Source: G965276765 sp965276765
GTDB taxonomy: Bacteria; Actinomycetota; Acidimicrobiia; Acidimicrobiales; Palsa-688
Reading direction: 5' to 3'
NCBI GenBank assembly: GCA_965276765.1
Contig: OZ255627.1
Coordinates: 2,666,001 to 2,730,000 of the forward strand
Length of the DNA stretch: 64,000 bases
The notes under the pieces were generated by a model that worked only from the letters and a program-made list of their open reading frames with translations, ran no database searches and was not told where the DNA came from. Below are positions 24,619-33,834 of this stretch, in pieces (positions within the stretch are counted from its first letter, which is position 1; every line of letters starts with the position of its first letter). The position numbers and the translations under genes were made by a program.

Positions 24619-25875
24619 CTACCCGGCCCAGCCGGCGAGCGCCACGGGCAGGGTGAGCGGGCCGCGAATGGTGTTGGCATTTCTGCGTTTCGCCGGCCCT
24701 GACCTGACCATGTCCGCCAGCCGCTCGGCGATGGCCTCGAGAGCGATCGTCGCCTCCAGCCGGGCAAGGGGCTGGCCGAGGCAGTGGTGGATGCCGCTCG
24801 AGAAGGCCAGATGGTCGGCCGAGCCCCGCCCGATGTCAAAGCGGGCCGGGTCTCGATACGCCTCGGGGTCACGGTTGGCGGCCCCGATGAGGACCTGGAT
24901 CCACTGGCCCATGCCGACGGTATGCCCATCGACGGCGACATCCTCGAGGGCCACCCGCTCGGTGCGCTGGACGGGGGGATCGAAGCGCAGGACCTCCTCG
25001 GTCGCGCGAGACGCCAGCGCGGGGTCCGCTCGGAGGGCGGCCCACTGATCGGGATGGTCGAGCAGGGCGAGCACACCGTTGCCGATGAGGTTGACCGTGG
25101 TCTCGAACCCGGCGATGAGCAGCAGGATGCAGAGCGGCAGCAGCTCGTCAGGTCGTAGCTGATCGCGGTCGGCGGCAAGGAGCTGGCTGACGACGTCGTC
25201 GGCCGGCTCGCGACGGCGGAGCTCGAAGAGCTCGGCGAAGATCTTGTCCAGCGCGGCGTTGGCCGCCATGAGATCGCGGGCGTGGGCGAGTGAGCGGACA
25301 CCATCAAGGGCGCTGCCGATGGTGGCGCCATAGCGGGCAAAGTCAGACGCGCTGGCCTCGGGGATACCGAGAAGGTTGGTGATGACGGCGATCGGCAGCG
25401 GTGCCGCGAACGCGGCGATGAGGTCGCCACCCTCCTGACGTCGCACACCGTCGAGCAGGCCATGCACGGTCGCCTCGATGCGCTCCCGGTAGCTCGTCAT
25501 CGAGGCCGGGCCGAAGGCCGGCGCCACCAGCCGACGCAGGCGAGTGTGGTCGGGCGGGTTGAGGCCGAGGAAGGAAAGGTCGCCCTCCGGAGGGGTGTCG
25601 TCCTGTCCATCTCCAGTGGGCCGGACACCGAGACGCCGGTCGCGGAGCACCTGGGTGCAGATCGCGTGGCTCGTTGTCACCCAGTTGCCATTGCGGGTGC
25701 GACTCATCCGCCCGCAGGCGCGCAAGCGTTCGTAGATGGTGTACGGATCGCGCCGTCCGGGAGCCAGATCCAGCAGCGCCACCTGGTCGCGCCGCACGTA
25801 GCCGTCGAGGGCCGTCACCGCTCGCCGGCGGTACAGCCGCCCTGCAAACCTTGCCACGTCCGTCGATGGGCTCAC
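24619..25875 (-). CDS. Cytochrome P450
   Basis: A complete bacterial class I P450 of about 418 residues. The I-helix oxygen-binding motif is AGFETT (255-260), the ExxR appears as EEVLRFDPP, and the heme-binding loop FSSGIHHCLGQPLARLE places the Cys thiolate at 365. It needs an external ferredoxin and reductase, neither of which is adjacent. Two starts are possible, TTG 25899 and GTG 25875; the latter was chosen. It ends tail-to-tail with asnB (8-bp gap). The substrate is unknown; P450s of this kind hydroxylate terpenoids, fatty acids or steroids. Confidence 0.92.
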   Translation of the reverse strand: MSPSTDVARFAGRLYRRRAVTALDGYVRRDQVALLDLAPGRRDPYTIYERLRACGRMSRTRNGNWVTTSHAICTQVLRDRRLGVRPTGDGQDDTPPEGDLSFLGLNPPDHTRLRRLVAPAFGPASMTSYRERIEATVHGLLDGVRRQEGGDLIAAFAAPLPIAVITNLLGIPEASASDFARYGATIGSALDGVRSLAHARDLMAANAALDKIFAELFELRRREPADDVVSQLLAADRDQLRPDELLPLCILLLIAGFETTVNLIGNGVLALLDHPDQWAALRADPALASRATEEVLRFDPPVQRTERVALEDVAVDGHTVGMGQWIQVLIGAANRDPEAYRDPARFDIGRGSADHLAFSSGIHHCLGQPLARLEATIALEAIAERLADMVRSGPAKRRNANTIRGPLTLPVALAGWAG

Positions 25876-25926
25876 GGCAGCGACTCTAAGCCGAAGCAAC
25901 CGGGCCCCAGGGTTTGGGCGTGAGCG

Positions 25927-26457
25927 CTACCACTCGCCGGCTTCGGAGCTCCCTTCGGCACGCGGCCGGGAGCGGGCATGACGAGCTTGATCTCGGTACT
26001 CGGCGGCGTTTTCCACCAGTTTCAGGTTCAGCCGACCCATTGCCCGCGCGAACCCGGCCCGTTCGGCCTCGCTCCAGGCCCCGACCAGGGCGGCGATCTC
26101 GCGGCGCCGTTCTTCTTTGACCCTTCGCATGGCCCGGCGTCCAACTGGGGTGGCGACGACCGAGACACTACGTCGGTCCTCGGTGTCGGGCCGGCGCCGA
26201 ACGAGGCCGGCGCCTTCCAGGCGTCCGACCTGGCGGGTGACCGTCGACGCGTCGAGGTGTAGCTCGTCGGCGAGCGTGTTGACGCTTAGCTCCCCGAGCC
26301 GGTCGAGGGTGCGCAACACAACGTAACCAGCCCTGTCCACCTCGATGTATAGGTCGCTCCTTCGTCCGAATGTCTCCAAGTAGCGGACGAGCTTCAGCAG
26401 CTCGATCTCGATGTCCCCGACGGCATCGTCGGACCCGGTCCGTCGACTTCCGCCCAT
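25927..26457 (-). CDS. MarR-family transcriptional regulator
   Basis: A winged-helix MarR regulator of about 176 residues. The recognition region is LSVNTLADELHLDASTVTRQ, and the wing follows (LVRRRPDTEDRRSVSV). ATG 26457 has a gagggggccgg site upstream and keeps the twin operators at 26484-26520 outside the coding region; a GTG at 26484 would put the start inside the first operator. Its divergent neighbour is the cyclopropane-fatty-acid synthase, the most likely target together with itself. Confidence 0.88.
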   Translation of the reverse strand: MGGSRRTGSDDAVGDIEIELLKLVRYLETFGRRSDLYIEVDRAGYVVLRTLDRLGELSVNTLADELHLDASTVTRQVGRLEGAGLVRRRPDTEDRRSVSVVATPVGRRAMRRVKEERRREIAALVGAWSEAERAGFARAMGRLNLKLVENAAEYRDQARHARSRPRAEGSSEAGEW

Positions 26458-26483
26458 ACCGGCCCCCTCACCGAGAGAATTCA

Positions 26484-26520
26484 CCTGTACTATACACGTA
26501 AAGTCCCTGTATCATACAGG
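26484..26520. promoter_or_regulatory. Twin MarR operators between marR and the CFA synthase
   Basis: A perfect 7-1-7 palindrome (cctgtat-c-atacagg) lies at 26506-26520. A second copy matching at 12 of 15 positions lies at 26484-26498, exactly 22 bp away, about two helical turns. Both are in the divergent gap of marR and the CFA synthase gene. Palindromes of this size and spacing are typical of MarR dimers binding side by side. An A+T-rich -10-like segment overlaps them. Confidence 0.7.
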
Positions 26521-26596
26521 TAAAGCTAGACGTTGGGTCGGCGAGAGGAGTGGGAACAATGCAGGGCATTCCTAGCGGACGGAAAGGCAGAGGACG

Positions 26597-27952
26597 ATGA
26601 GCTCGAGCCGCTCCAGTCTCAAGGTCCGTCCATCGCTGCCGACGGCGGTGCCGCCGCTCAGATTGGCCGAGCCGCCGCCTTCTTATCCCACGGGCACGGC
26701 GCTCGAGTCCCGACCGCTCCTCGAGTTGCTCTTCGCCGGACCGCCGCCGGTTACGTTCAAGTTCTGGGACGGCACCACCATCGGTGATCCCGATGGCCCC
26801 GGGAGCGTGGTCGTGAGGTCGCCCGATGCGGCCCGGCGCCTGCTGTGGGCCCCAGGAGAGCTCGGCCTGGCCCGCGCCTTCGTCGCCGGCGACATCGAGG
26901 TCGACGGTGACTTGGCGGCGACCCTGCAGCTGTTGGCCGACCCTGGCCGGCGCAACCGGCACCCCGGGATGCGCATCCTGCGCCTCGGGCTTTCGACGGC
27001 GCTGCGTCTCGGGGTCATCGGACTGCCATTGCCGCCCCCGCCGGGGGAAGCCAGGTCGAGCGGACGCCGACACTCCAAGCGACGCGACTCGGAGGCCATC
27101 GGCCACCACTACGACGTCGGTAACGACTTCTACCAGTTGGTGCTCGGGCCGAGCCTCGTGTACTCGTGCGCGCGCTTCGTCGAGGACGACACCTCGCTTG
27201 AAGCCGCGCAGGAGGCCAAGCTGGATCTGGTGTGCCGAAAGCTCGGCCTCGATTCCCGACCCGGTGCCCGCCTCCTCGACGTGGGGTGCGGATGGGGCTC
27301 CATGGCCATCCACGCCGCCCGGGTCTACGACGCACGGGTCGTCGGCGTCACCCTGAGTCGCGAACAGGCCGACTTGGCCCGGCAGCGGGTTGCCGAGGTC
27401 GGGCTCGACGAGCAAGTGGAGATACGCCTCCAGGACTATCGGGACCTCGGCGCCGAGCGCTTCGATGCCATCTCGTCGATCGGGATGTCCGAGCACGTGG
27501 GTGGCGCGAACATGGTGGAGTACCTCGGGGTCCTCCACGAGCTCTTGGTCGCTGGAGGGCGATTGCTCAACCACGCCATTTCCCGGCCGGGTGGCTCGAC
27601 GATGGGGCCCCGCTCGTTCATCGGCCGATATGTGTTCCCTGACGGTGAGCTGATCGACGTCGGCGATGTTGTCCTCGACATGGAGCGGGCCGGTTTCGAG
27701 GTGAGGGACGTCGAATCGCTGCGTGAGCACTACGTCAAGACGCTGCGGGCATGGGTCGCAAACCTCGAGCGGTCCTTTCCCCTCGCCGTCGACCAAGTCG
27801 GAGCGAGCCGAGCGAGGGCCTGGAGGCTTTACATGACGGCGTCGGCCAATGCCTTTGCCGATGCCGTCATCTCCATCCATCAGGTGCTCGGCGTCAAGCC
27901 CGAAGTCGGTGGGGCCAGCATGATGCCTCCCACCCGGCGCGCCTGGGCCTGA
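26597..27952 (+). CDS. Cyclopropane-fatty-acyl-phospholipid synthase
   Basis: A 451-residue CFA synthase / mycolic-acid-cyclopropane-synthase-family SAM enzyme. It has an N-terminal ~150-residue domain typical of full-length Cfa. The catalytic domain begins at AIGHHYDVGNDFY and carries the SAM site RLLDVGCGWGSMAIHAA and the conserved SIGMSEHVG. It methylates the double bond of unsaturated phospholipid acyl chains at the membrane. ATG 26597 has an agagga ribosome site. It is probably controlled by the adjacent MarR protein. No desaturase is nearby. Confidence 0.9.
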   Translation: MSSSRSSLKVRPSLPTAVPPLRLAEPPPSYPTGTALESRPLLELLFAGPPPVTFKFWDGTTIGDPDGPGSVVVRSPDAARRLLWAPGELGLARAFVAGDIEVDGDLAATLQLLADPGRRNRHPGMRILRLGLSTALRLGVIGLPLPPPPGEARSSGRRHSKRRDSEAIGHHYDVGNDFYQLVLGPSLVYSCARFVEDDTSLEAAQEAKLDLVCRKLGLDSRPGARLLDVGCGWGSMAIHAARVYDARVVGVTLSREQADLARQRVAEVGLDEQVEIRLQDYRDLGAERFDAISSIGMSEHVGGANMVEYLGVLHELLVAGGRLLNHAISRPGGSTMGPRSFIGRYVFPDGELIDVGDVVLDMERAGFEVRDVESLREHYVKTLRAWVANLERSFPLAVDQVGASRARAWRLYMTASANAFADAVISIHQVLGVKPEVGGASMMPPTRRAWA

Positions 27953-28010
27953 TTCCGCCGGGCCCTGCTACCGCAAAAAAGCGTCGGACGGCTGTGCCAG
28001 GATCTCGGGC

Positions 28011-28523
28011 ATGGCAGGAGTCGTTCCCCGTCCGACCGAGGTCAAGCAGGCGTTCCACGAGGAGTTGCATCCCGGGCAACGGTCGGCGCTGATCGGGTGG
28101 CTGGCGTTTACCGTGACCTTCGCCGCCGTGCGCGTGCTCACGCATCGCATCAGGAGCGGCAAAGGCCCGTTCCGCAATGTCAGCGCCGGCGGCACGCATC
28201 TGCACCACTACCTGTGGGGAATCCTCATCGTGAGCCTGATCGGTGGCGTCGCCCTCCGCGGCGACGATCGGATGCGGCGCCACCCGCTGATCGCCACCGC
28301 CTACGGAGCCGGGTTGGCCCTCATCGTTGACGAGTTTGCTCTGCTCTTGGACCTCAAGGATGTCTACTGGGCCAAGGAGGGTCGCTCGTCGGTCGACTTG
28401 GCCGTCGGCCTGATCTCTGTCAGCGGCTCGGCGTTGGTCGGCGCACCCGTGCTCCGCCGTCTCTACCGCGAGGCGATGTCCCAGTCGACGCCTCCCTCTC
28501 CACCGAGTGGTCACGTCAAGTGA
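28011..28523 (+). CDS. Integral membrane protein, unknown function
   Basis: A 170-residue protein with about four transmembrane helices (around residues 25-42, 65-82, 93-112 and 122-142). The loop before the second helix contains a His cluster (THLHHYLWG), and the third helix contains GAGLALIVDEFALLL, with buried acidic residues. Related uncharacterised membrane proteins are common in actinobacteria. The start is an ATG 58 bp after the CFA synthase stop on the same strand, so it may be part of the same transcript. Confidence 0.7.
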   Translation: MAGVVPRPTEVKQAFHEELHPGQRSALIGWLAFTVTFAAVRVLTHRIRSGKGPFRNVSAGGTHLHHYLWGILIVSLIGGVALRGDDRMRRHPLIATAYGAGLALIVDEFALLLDLKDVYWAKEGRSSVDLAVGLISVSGSALVGAPVLRRLYREAMSQSTPPSPPSGHVK

Positions 28524-28976
28524 TGAGCGCACCACATGTCCTATGCGTCGCCTAGCGAAATAGGTCATCGGCTGGTGCTGAGGCGTTCGTACGAAGGAGC
28601 GGTGGGGTGCGATCAAGGCGTTGGCTTCTCGGCAGGAAGCCTGTCTCTCCGGAGCATGGCGGAGAACCTGCTGATCGGTACCCGCAACTCTGTCTCAGAG
28701 GATAAAGCTGATGCTCGACTGTGGGCGCAGACCCTCGTGATCGAGCAGACATCGGCGCTCGAAGAAGCGGAAGCCGAGCTCGCCGCCCCGCTCGAGTACG
28801 TGCCGGTACTCGCCCCTCTGGCTCGACGAGCGCCCGACGGCTGATGCGAAACTGAGGAACCGTCCGGTCATCAATCATGTATGCGGACAACTGCTTCCTC
28901 CCCCAAAACCGTCAGCGTCCTATCATTGGATCCCGACAGCTCACCAGACGACGCGTCTGGACACGATAGGAAGTCG
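28524..28976. other. Intergenic region, no confident gene
   Basis: A 453-bp gap of lower GC content. A 102-codon frame (28536-28844, +) is open but has a poor ribosome site, ordinary composition and no recognisable motif; its antisense frame is equally open. The last ~100 bases probably hold the promoter of the dioxygenase gene. Confidence 0.4.
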
Positions 28977-29945
28977 ATGGGGAATATGGCCAAGATCAAG
29001 CGGCTCGGCTACCTGACTATCGGGGTCGCTGACCTCGACGAGGGCGTCGAGTTCTACCGCCGGGTCGCTCGTCTCGATGTGACCGAGCGCATCGCCGACA
29101 CCGTCTTCATGACCGGAGGGCTAGAGCATCACTGGGTCAAGCTGCAAGAGTCGGTCCGACAGGGTGTGCGCCGTATCGGCTTCGAGGCCACGAGTGAGGC
29201 CGCCCTTGACGAGGTGCGGAGCGATCTCCAGGCCCGGGGCGTCGAGCCGATCGAGGGTGGCGACATGGAGACCGACCGGGTGCGGCGCTGGCTTCGCTTC
29301 GTCGACCCCGCCGGGATCGAAGTCGAGCTCTTCGTGGACATGATGCAGCGGCCCGTCCCACCGCCGTCGCCCGGCGTGGTGTTGGAGAAGTTCCTGCACG
29401 CCGGTTGGGAGGTACCCAACTACGAGGCCACCTTCGATTTCTACACCGACGTGTTGGGATTCAGGCCATCTGACTTCATCGGAAACGCGGTGAGCTTCTT
29501 GCGCTGCGAGGATCGCTACCACCATTCGCTCGTGCTGATCCGCAGCCCCAAGAGCTCCCCTTCGTTCAACCATGTGTGTTTCCAAGTCGAGTCTCTTGAT
29601 GATGTGATGCGCTTCCGGCACAACGCAGTTCGCAACGGCGCACCCATCCGCGACGATCTCTTGCGTCACGCCCCCTCCGGCTCCGTGGGCGTCTATGTGA
29701 AGGACACAGCCCGAGATCTTGCGGTGGAGTACTGCTACGGGCACCCACAGGTGGCGGATGACCACGAGCCGCGAGTCTTGCCTCTCGCGCCCGAGACCGT
29801 GGACGTGTGGCAGTCACCGCTCCCCGATCTTGGAGGGCTCCGCCCGTCTGACCCGCCTATCGCATCGGTCCTGCCAACACCGTCCTCCACCGCAACGTCA
29901 CCCGCCTTCCAGCTGGTCGAGCGCGAGCGCAGAACACCGGCATAA
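28977..29945 (+). CDS. Extradiol ring-cleavage dioxygenase (type I, vicinal oxygen chelate)
   Basis: A 322-residue two-domain VOC protein laid out like catechol 2,3- or biphenyl-diol dioxygenases. The C-terminal domain has the three iron ligands His141 (KFLHAGWEVPNYEATFDFY), His199 (FNHVCFQVESLDDV) and Glu251 (AVEYCYGHP). An additional His182 (HHSLVLI) is also conserved in this family. It would cleave a catecholic ring next to the hydroxyls using Fe(II). ATG 28977 follows taggaag; the protein's last ~40 residues are Pro/Ser-rich. It is followed by a TetR gene and a hydrolase, a plausible meta-cleavage mini-pathway. Confidence 0.85.
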   Translation: MGNMAKIKRLGYLTIGVADLDEGVEFYRRVARLDVTERIADTVFMTGGLEHHWVKLQESVRQGVRRIGFEATSEAALDEVRSDLQARGVEPIEGGDMETDRVRRWLRFVDPAGIEVELFVDMMQRPVPPPSPGVVLEKFLHAGWEVPNYEATFDFYTDVLGFRPSDFIGNAVSFLRCEDRYHHSLVLIRSPKSSPSFNHVCFQVESLDDVMRFRHNAVRNGAPIRDDLLRHAPSGSVGVYVKDTARDLAVEYCYGHPQVADDHEPRVLPLAPETVDVWQSPLPDLGGLRPSDPPIASVLPTPSSTATSPAFQLVERERRTPA

Positions 29946-29972
29946 GCGGGTATCCGAAAGCACACACTGCTC

Positions 29973-30030
29973 TCAACACTGCGTTGACAGCCCATAGGGC
30001 CGCGCCGCCTCGTGGTCAACACGGCGTTGA
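29973..30030. promoter_or_regulatory. Pair of TetR-type operators
   Basis: tcaacactgcgttga (29973-29987) and tcaacacggcgttga (30016-30030) differ at one base and are imperfect palindromes (TCAAC...GTTGA). The second ends 19 bases before the GTG of the TetR gene, suggesting autoregulation. The first is 28 bases past the dioxygenase stop codon. They are 43 bp apart, four helical turns. Confidence 0.65.
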
Positions 30031-30048
30031 CGCAGTAACCTGAGGCCC

Positions 30049-30702
30049 GTGAGCCGCATCGACGAAAGACGCAAACAGGCGCGGGCCGATCCCAGCGCCG
30101 AGTATGAGCAAAAGCGAGCAGCTCTCGTCGAGGTTGCCGCACACATCTTCAAGCGACGCGGTTTTGGTGGAACCAGCATCAATGACATAGCCGCCGAATC
30201 GGGAACCGACCGGGGGACTGTCTATTACTACTTTGCCGACAAGAGAGAGCTGTTTCATGCGGTGATCCTCGACGCCGTGCAACACAGCGTGGACACGGCT
30301 GCCGAGATCGCGCGTAGCGAGGCGCCCGCGGCCGAGAAGGTGCGGACCCTGTTGACGGCACTCATGAAGGACTTTGAGGAGCATTACCCGTACCTGTATG
30401 TCTACATTCAAGAGGATATGGCCAAGATCGGTCAGGACGAGACCGAGTCCAGCCGCAAGCTCCGTGATCTGCAACGCCGCTACAACACCCTCGTGGAATC
30501 GATGATCAAGCAAGGTATCGACGCCGGCGAGTTCAAGCCCGGCCTCGACCCAAGACTCGTTGCCTACACCGTGCTGGGAGCCGTCAACTGGACGCACCGA
30601 TGGTTCACCCCCGGTCGAGCGCGGCCCACCACCGAGGTCGTCAACGTGATGGCGGAGATCCTGTTGGGCGGGATGGTCGCGCCTGCCGTACCGGGCCGCT
30701 GA
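30049..30702 (+). CDS. TetR-family transcriptional regulator
   Basis: A 217-residue regulator. The N-terminal HTH reads AAHIFKRRGFGGTSINDIAAESGTDRGTVYYYFADKREL (split here only by length) and is typical of TetR; the C-terminal domain has a conserved NWTHRWFTPG turn as in KstR2/FadR-like TetR_C proteins that sense acyl-CoA thioesters. GTG start at 30049. The stop is one base from the start of the hydrolase gene, so they are co-transcribed. Two near-identical palindromes upstream are the likely operator sites. Confidence 0.9.
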   Translation: MSRIDERRKQARADPSAEYEQKRAALVEVAAHIFKRRGFGGTSINDIAAESGTDRGTVYYYFADKRELFHAVILDAVQHSVDTAAEIARSEAPAAEKVRTLLTALMKDFEEHYPYLYVYIQEDMAKIGQDETESSRKLRDLQRRYNTLVESMIKQGIDAGEFKPGLDPRLVAYTVLGAVNWTHRWFTPGRARPTTEVVNVMAEILLGGMVAPAVPGR

Positions 30703-30703
30703 C

Positions 30704-31597
30704 ATGCCCGTGAGCCCCGAGACCCTGGAGCTGCATGGTGATGGTGGTCTGCGACTGGTGGCAGACGCGTGGGGTCAGAGAGGAGATCCACCCGTGTTGC
30801 TCTGGCACGGAGGTGGCCAGACGCGCCACTCGTGGGGGAGGACGGCGCGAATCTTGGCGGACCACGGATGGCGAGCCCTGACCGTTGACTTGCGGGGTCA
30901 CGGGGACAGCGCGTGGTCCCCCGAGGGACTCTACGATCTCGACCACTTCGCCGCCGACGTCACCAACGTGGCCCGCGGCTTCGACTCCCTTCCCGCACTG
31001 GTCGGCGCGTCCCTCGGCGGGGTGGCGTCACTTGCCGCCGTGGGTGAGGCCGATCGACCACTCGCCCGGGCCTTGGTGCTCGTCGATGTCGCACCGCGCG
31101 TCGAGGCCGCTGGTAGAGAACGCATTACCCAGTTCATGCGCGCCAACGTGGAAGGCGGCTTCGCAAGCCTGGAGGAGGTGGCGGACGCGGTGGCGGCGTA
31201 TAACCCACACCGGCCCCGCCCCGCCGACCTGAGCGGCCTGCGCAAGAACGTGCGTCAGCGTCGTGACGGCAGATGGTTCTGGCACTGGGATCCACGGTTC
31301 CTCCGAGTGACCGACGACGAGGGAGGAGAGCCGAGGGCCTCGGGGATCAATGCCGAGCGGCTCGAGGCCGCCACCCGACGCCTCGAGCTGCCGACGCTGC
31401 TTGTCCGGGGCCGCCAGAGCGACCTCCTGAGCGAGAAGGGGGCGGAGAGCTTCCTTGCCCTTGCACCCCACGCCTCATTTGTCGATGTCGAAGGCGCCGG
31501 CCACATGATCGCCGGCGATCGCAACGACATGTTCAACGATGGCGTCACGGACTTCCTGGACCGGACGCGGGACCTATCCGCCGGGAGCTCAGAATGA
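30704..31597 (+). CDS. Alpha/beta-hydrolase
   Basis: A 297-residue alpha/beta-fold hydrolase with HGGGQTRHSW at the oxyanion region, the nucleophile in GASLGGV, an acid in RGRQSDLL and a catalytic His in GAGHMIAGD. It resembles ring-fission-product and peroxidase-like hydrolases. Being directly behind the extradiol dioxygenase and the TetR gene, it may act on the ring-cleavage product (inference from context). ATG 30704. Confidence 0.87.
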   Translation: MPVSPETLELHGDGGLRLVADAWGQRGDPPVLLWHGGGQTRHSWGRTARILADHGWRALTVDLRGHGDSAWSPEGLYDLDHFAADVTNVARGFDSLPALVGASLGGVASLAAVGEADRPLARALVLVDVAPRVEAAGRERITQFMRANVEGGFASLEEVADAVAAYNPHRPRPADLSGLRKNVRQRRDGRWFWHWDPRFLRVTDDEGGEPRASGINAERLEAATRRLELPTLLVRGRQSDLLSEKGAESFLALAPHASFVDVEGAGHMIAGDRNDMFNDGVTDFLDRTRDLSAGSSE

Positions 31598-31989
31598 TGT
31601 CTGCCCACGACTAAGCCAAGGTTGTGGCTACCGGACCCTACATACAGCGGAGAGATGGTTTCATACGGAGGTCGCCGTCTATCGATCCATCCGGATATTT
31701 ATTTTATATCGAGGAGTATCGGTTGCGAGCGGAGGGAGTAACGGCCGACACGTGGGATGCGGAGGCGGGTGCATAGTCGGGACGTCGTGGTGAGCAGCCC
31801 GGATGCGTGCGAACGGTTTCGATGGGCGTCATCTTCTCGTGGATGTGTGGAGCCGAGTCTGAGGATTCGCCTCGCGGATGCTCGGGAGGTGTGTGTTCGA
31901 CGACGCGGTATGTTTCCCGGGTGACGGCGACCCCGAGCACTGGACCGCGGTCACCGGCGCCGCCCTCCGTAGTGGGGCGAGGCCAGCAC
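31598..31989. other. Intergenic region with an A+T-rich promoter-like tract
   Basis: A 392-bp region after the hydrolase. A+T-rich sequence (tatttattttatat) around 31697-31710 is unusual in this genome and probably marks a promoter for the membrane protein downstream. Earlier starts for that gene at 31807 (ATG) and 31921 (GTG) fall in this stretch. Confidence 0.4.
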
Positions 31990-33834
31990 GTGCGCCGACA
32001 CAATGGTGACGCTGCGGGTGGGGGAGACGACGTCGGGTCACGGACCGGCGCCGCCGGAGGACTGGTCAGACGCCGGACGCGTCATCGAGGAGAGAGCCTC
32101 GCCGCCCTGGTCCTGATGACGGGTGTGGCCGTGGCGTGGTTCGCCCACACATGGGAGGCACCTGGGCTTCGGCTGGTGGGAGCGGGGGCGGACGGCTACG
32201 GGGTCCTGTGGTGTATCGCCTGGGTGCCATTCGCGCTCGGTCACGGCCTCAACCCACTGTTCAGCCACTACATCCACTTTCCGGCCGGCAACAATCTGAT
32301 GTGGGGCACGAGCATGCCGCTCGTGGCCGCGTTGGTGTCGCCGATCACGGTAACGGTTGGCCCCGTGGTCGCTTACAACGTGGTGGCGACGGCCGGTCCT
32401 GCGCTGGCCGGCTGGGCCGGCTACCTGGCCTTCCGGCGGTGGACGGCCCCCCTGCCCGCGCTGGCCGGTGCTCTGGTCTTTGGTTTCTCCCCTGCGATGG
32501 CCGCGCAGTCCGCCCAGCATCCGTTCCTCACCTTCACCGTCACGGCACCGCTGTTGCTGATCGTCGGTGACCGATTGCTAGTTGTCCAAGGCCGGCCGGC
32601 CTGGCGCGACGGGCTGTGGTTGGGTCTCCTGGTGTGGGCCCAGCTGCTGATCAGCGAGGAGGTGCTGGCGATCGAAGCTCTCCTCGCCGTGCCAGCCGTT
32701 GTCGTGCTCGCTCTTGGCTCCCGCAGGGCTGTACCCGAGAGGATGCGCCACGCCCTCAGCGGCCTGGGGGTGGGCGCTGCGGTCGCGGCCTGCCTGTCCG
32801 CCTGGCCCCTGAGTGTCCAGTTCTTCGGGTCGCAGCGGCTCGGCCAGCTTCACCCCGCCGGCGTCTTTGTGAGCGATCTGTGGTCCTTCGTCACGCCAAA
32901 CCCGGTGACGCAGCTCTCTTCGAGGTCGATTCGGACCTTTAGCTACCAGTTCACCGGCAACTGGACGGAGTGGGGCTCCTACCTCGGCGTCGCACTGCTG
33001 GGCTTCCTCGTGGTGGCCGGCGTCATCTGCCGTCGGCGCCGGGTGGCATGGGTAGCGGTGGCGGTGGTCGTGGTAGCGGGCGTCCTCTCGCTTGGCGGCT
33101 CGCTGCATGTGGCCGGCCACGACACCCACATCCCGCTTCCTTGGGCGCTCTTCGGCGGCCTCCCGGTGCTCAAGAACCTGCTGCCCGTGCGGCTGTCGGT
33201 GATCATGTTCCTCGGCGTCGGACTCCTGGTGGCCCTGGGGCTCCAAGAGCTCGCCGCGCGCAGCTTCGCTCCCCGGTCCCGCCGGCCGCCCCGCCGATCC
33301 CGGAGCGCAATCAGCAGGCTGGGCGGCTACGGCCTTGCCGCCGTCGCCCTCCTCAGCCTGATCCCAATCGTGCCGTATATGACGACGACGGCACCCTCCC
33401 TTGACGCGGCCGCCCGGCGGGCCGCCTGCCCCGCCCGCCCCGGTGCCGACGTGGATCTGCTGCCATCGGACGAGGAGTACGTTGTGGCCTGGCAGGCCGA
33501 GTCCGGGTTCTGCTTCACGATCCCGAGCCGGTCGGGGTTGACGGGGGTTCGGGGTGGCACATCGGTGCTCCAGGAGGCCAGCGGCGACGCCAGCATCGGA
33601 CGGCCGATGCCAACCCTCACCCCGGCCCTTGTCGCCCAGGTCCGCCGCGAGCTGAGCGCCCGGCACCCGGCGGCGATAATCATCGGTCCCAACGAGCCTC
33701 CGGCTCGGCCCGACACCGAGGTGCGTCTCAGTGGCTGGGTGACCCGTCTGCTGGGCGCGCCGCCCGCAGCCGAAGGGGACGTCCTGATCTGGCGGCACCC
33801 GCATGTTGCCGATCGCGGCGCGCCGTCACGGTGA
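31990..33834 (+). CDS. Large polytopic membrane protein, GT-C/YfhO-like
   Basis: About 614 residues with around 11 hydrophobic segments and a soluble C-terminal domain. An aromatic, periplasmic-type loop after the first helix (ADGYGVLWCIAWVPFALGHG, FSHYIHFPAGNN) is like those of GT-C glycosyltransferases and YfhO-type proteins that act on lipid-linked sugars. The start is uncertain: GTG 31990 was chosen, though the frame is open to 31807. The 3' end overlaps the convergent membrane protein gene by 9 bp. Its position next to other glycosyltransferases suggests a role in envelope glycan assembly. Confidence 0.65.
   Translation: MRRHNGDAAGGGDDVGSRTGAAGGLVRRRTRHRGESLAALVLMTGVAVAWFAHTWEAPGLRLVGAGADGYGVLWCIAWVPFALGHGLNPLFSHYIHFPAGNNLMWGTSMPLVAALVSPITVTVGPVVAYNVVATAGPALAGWAGYLAFRRWTAPLPALAGALVFGFSPAMAAQSAQHPFLTFTVTAPLLLIVGDRLLVVQGRPAWRDGLWLGLLVWAQLLISEEVLAIEALLAVPAVVVLALGSRRAVPERMRHALSGLGVGAAVAACLSAWPLSVQFFGSQRLGQLHPAGVFVSDLWSFVTPNPVTQLSSRSIRTFSYQFTGNWTEWGSYLGVALLGFLVVAGVICRRRRVAWVAVAVVVVAGVLSLGGSLHVAGHDTHIPLPWALFGGLPVLKNLLPVRLSVIMFLGVGLLVALGLQELAARSFAPRSRRPPRRSRSAISRLGGYGLAAVALLSLIPIVPYMTTTAPSLDAAARRAACPARPGADVDLLPSDEEYVVAWQAESGFCFTIPSRSGLTGVRGGTSVLQEASGDASIGRPMPTLTPALVAQVRRELSARHPAAIIIGPNEPPARPDTEVRLSGWVTRLLGAPPAAEGDVLIWRHPHVADRGAPSR

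Noticed and set aside
28536..28844. 102-codon frame between the small membrane protein and the dioxygenase
   Set aside because: No ribosome site, no domain, ordinary composition and an equally open antisense frame; left as intergenic.
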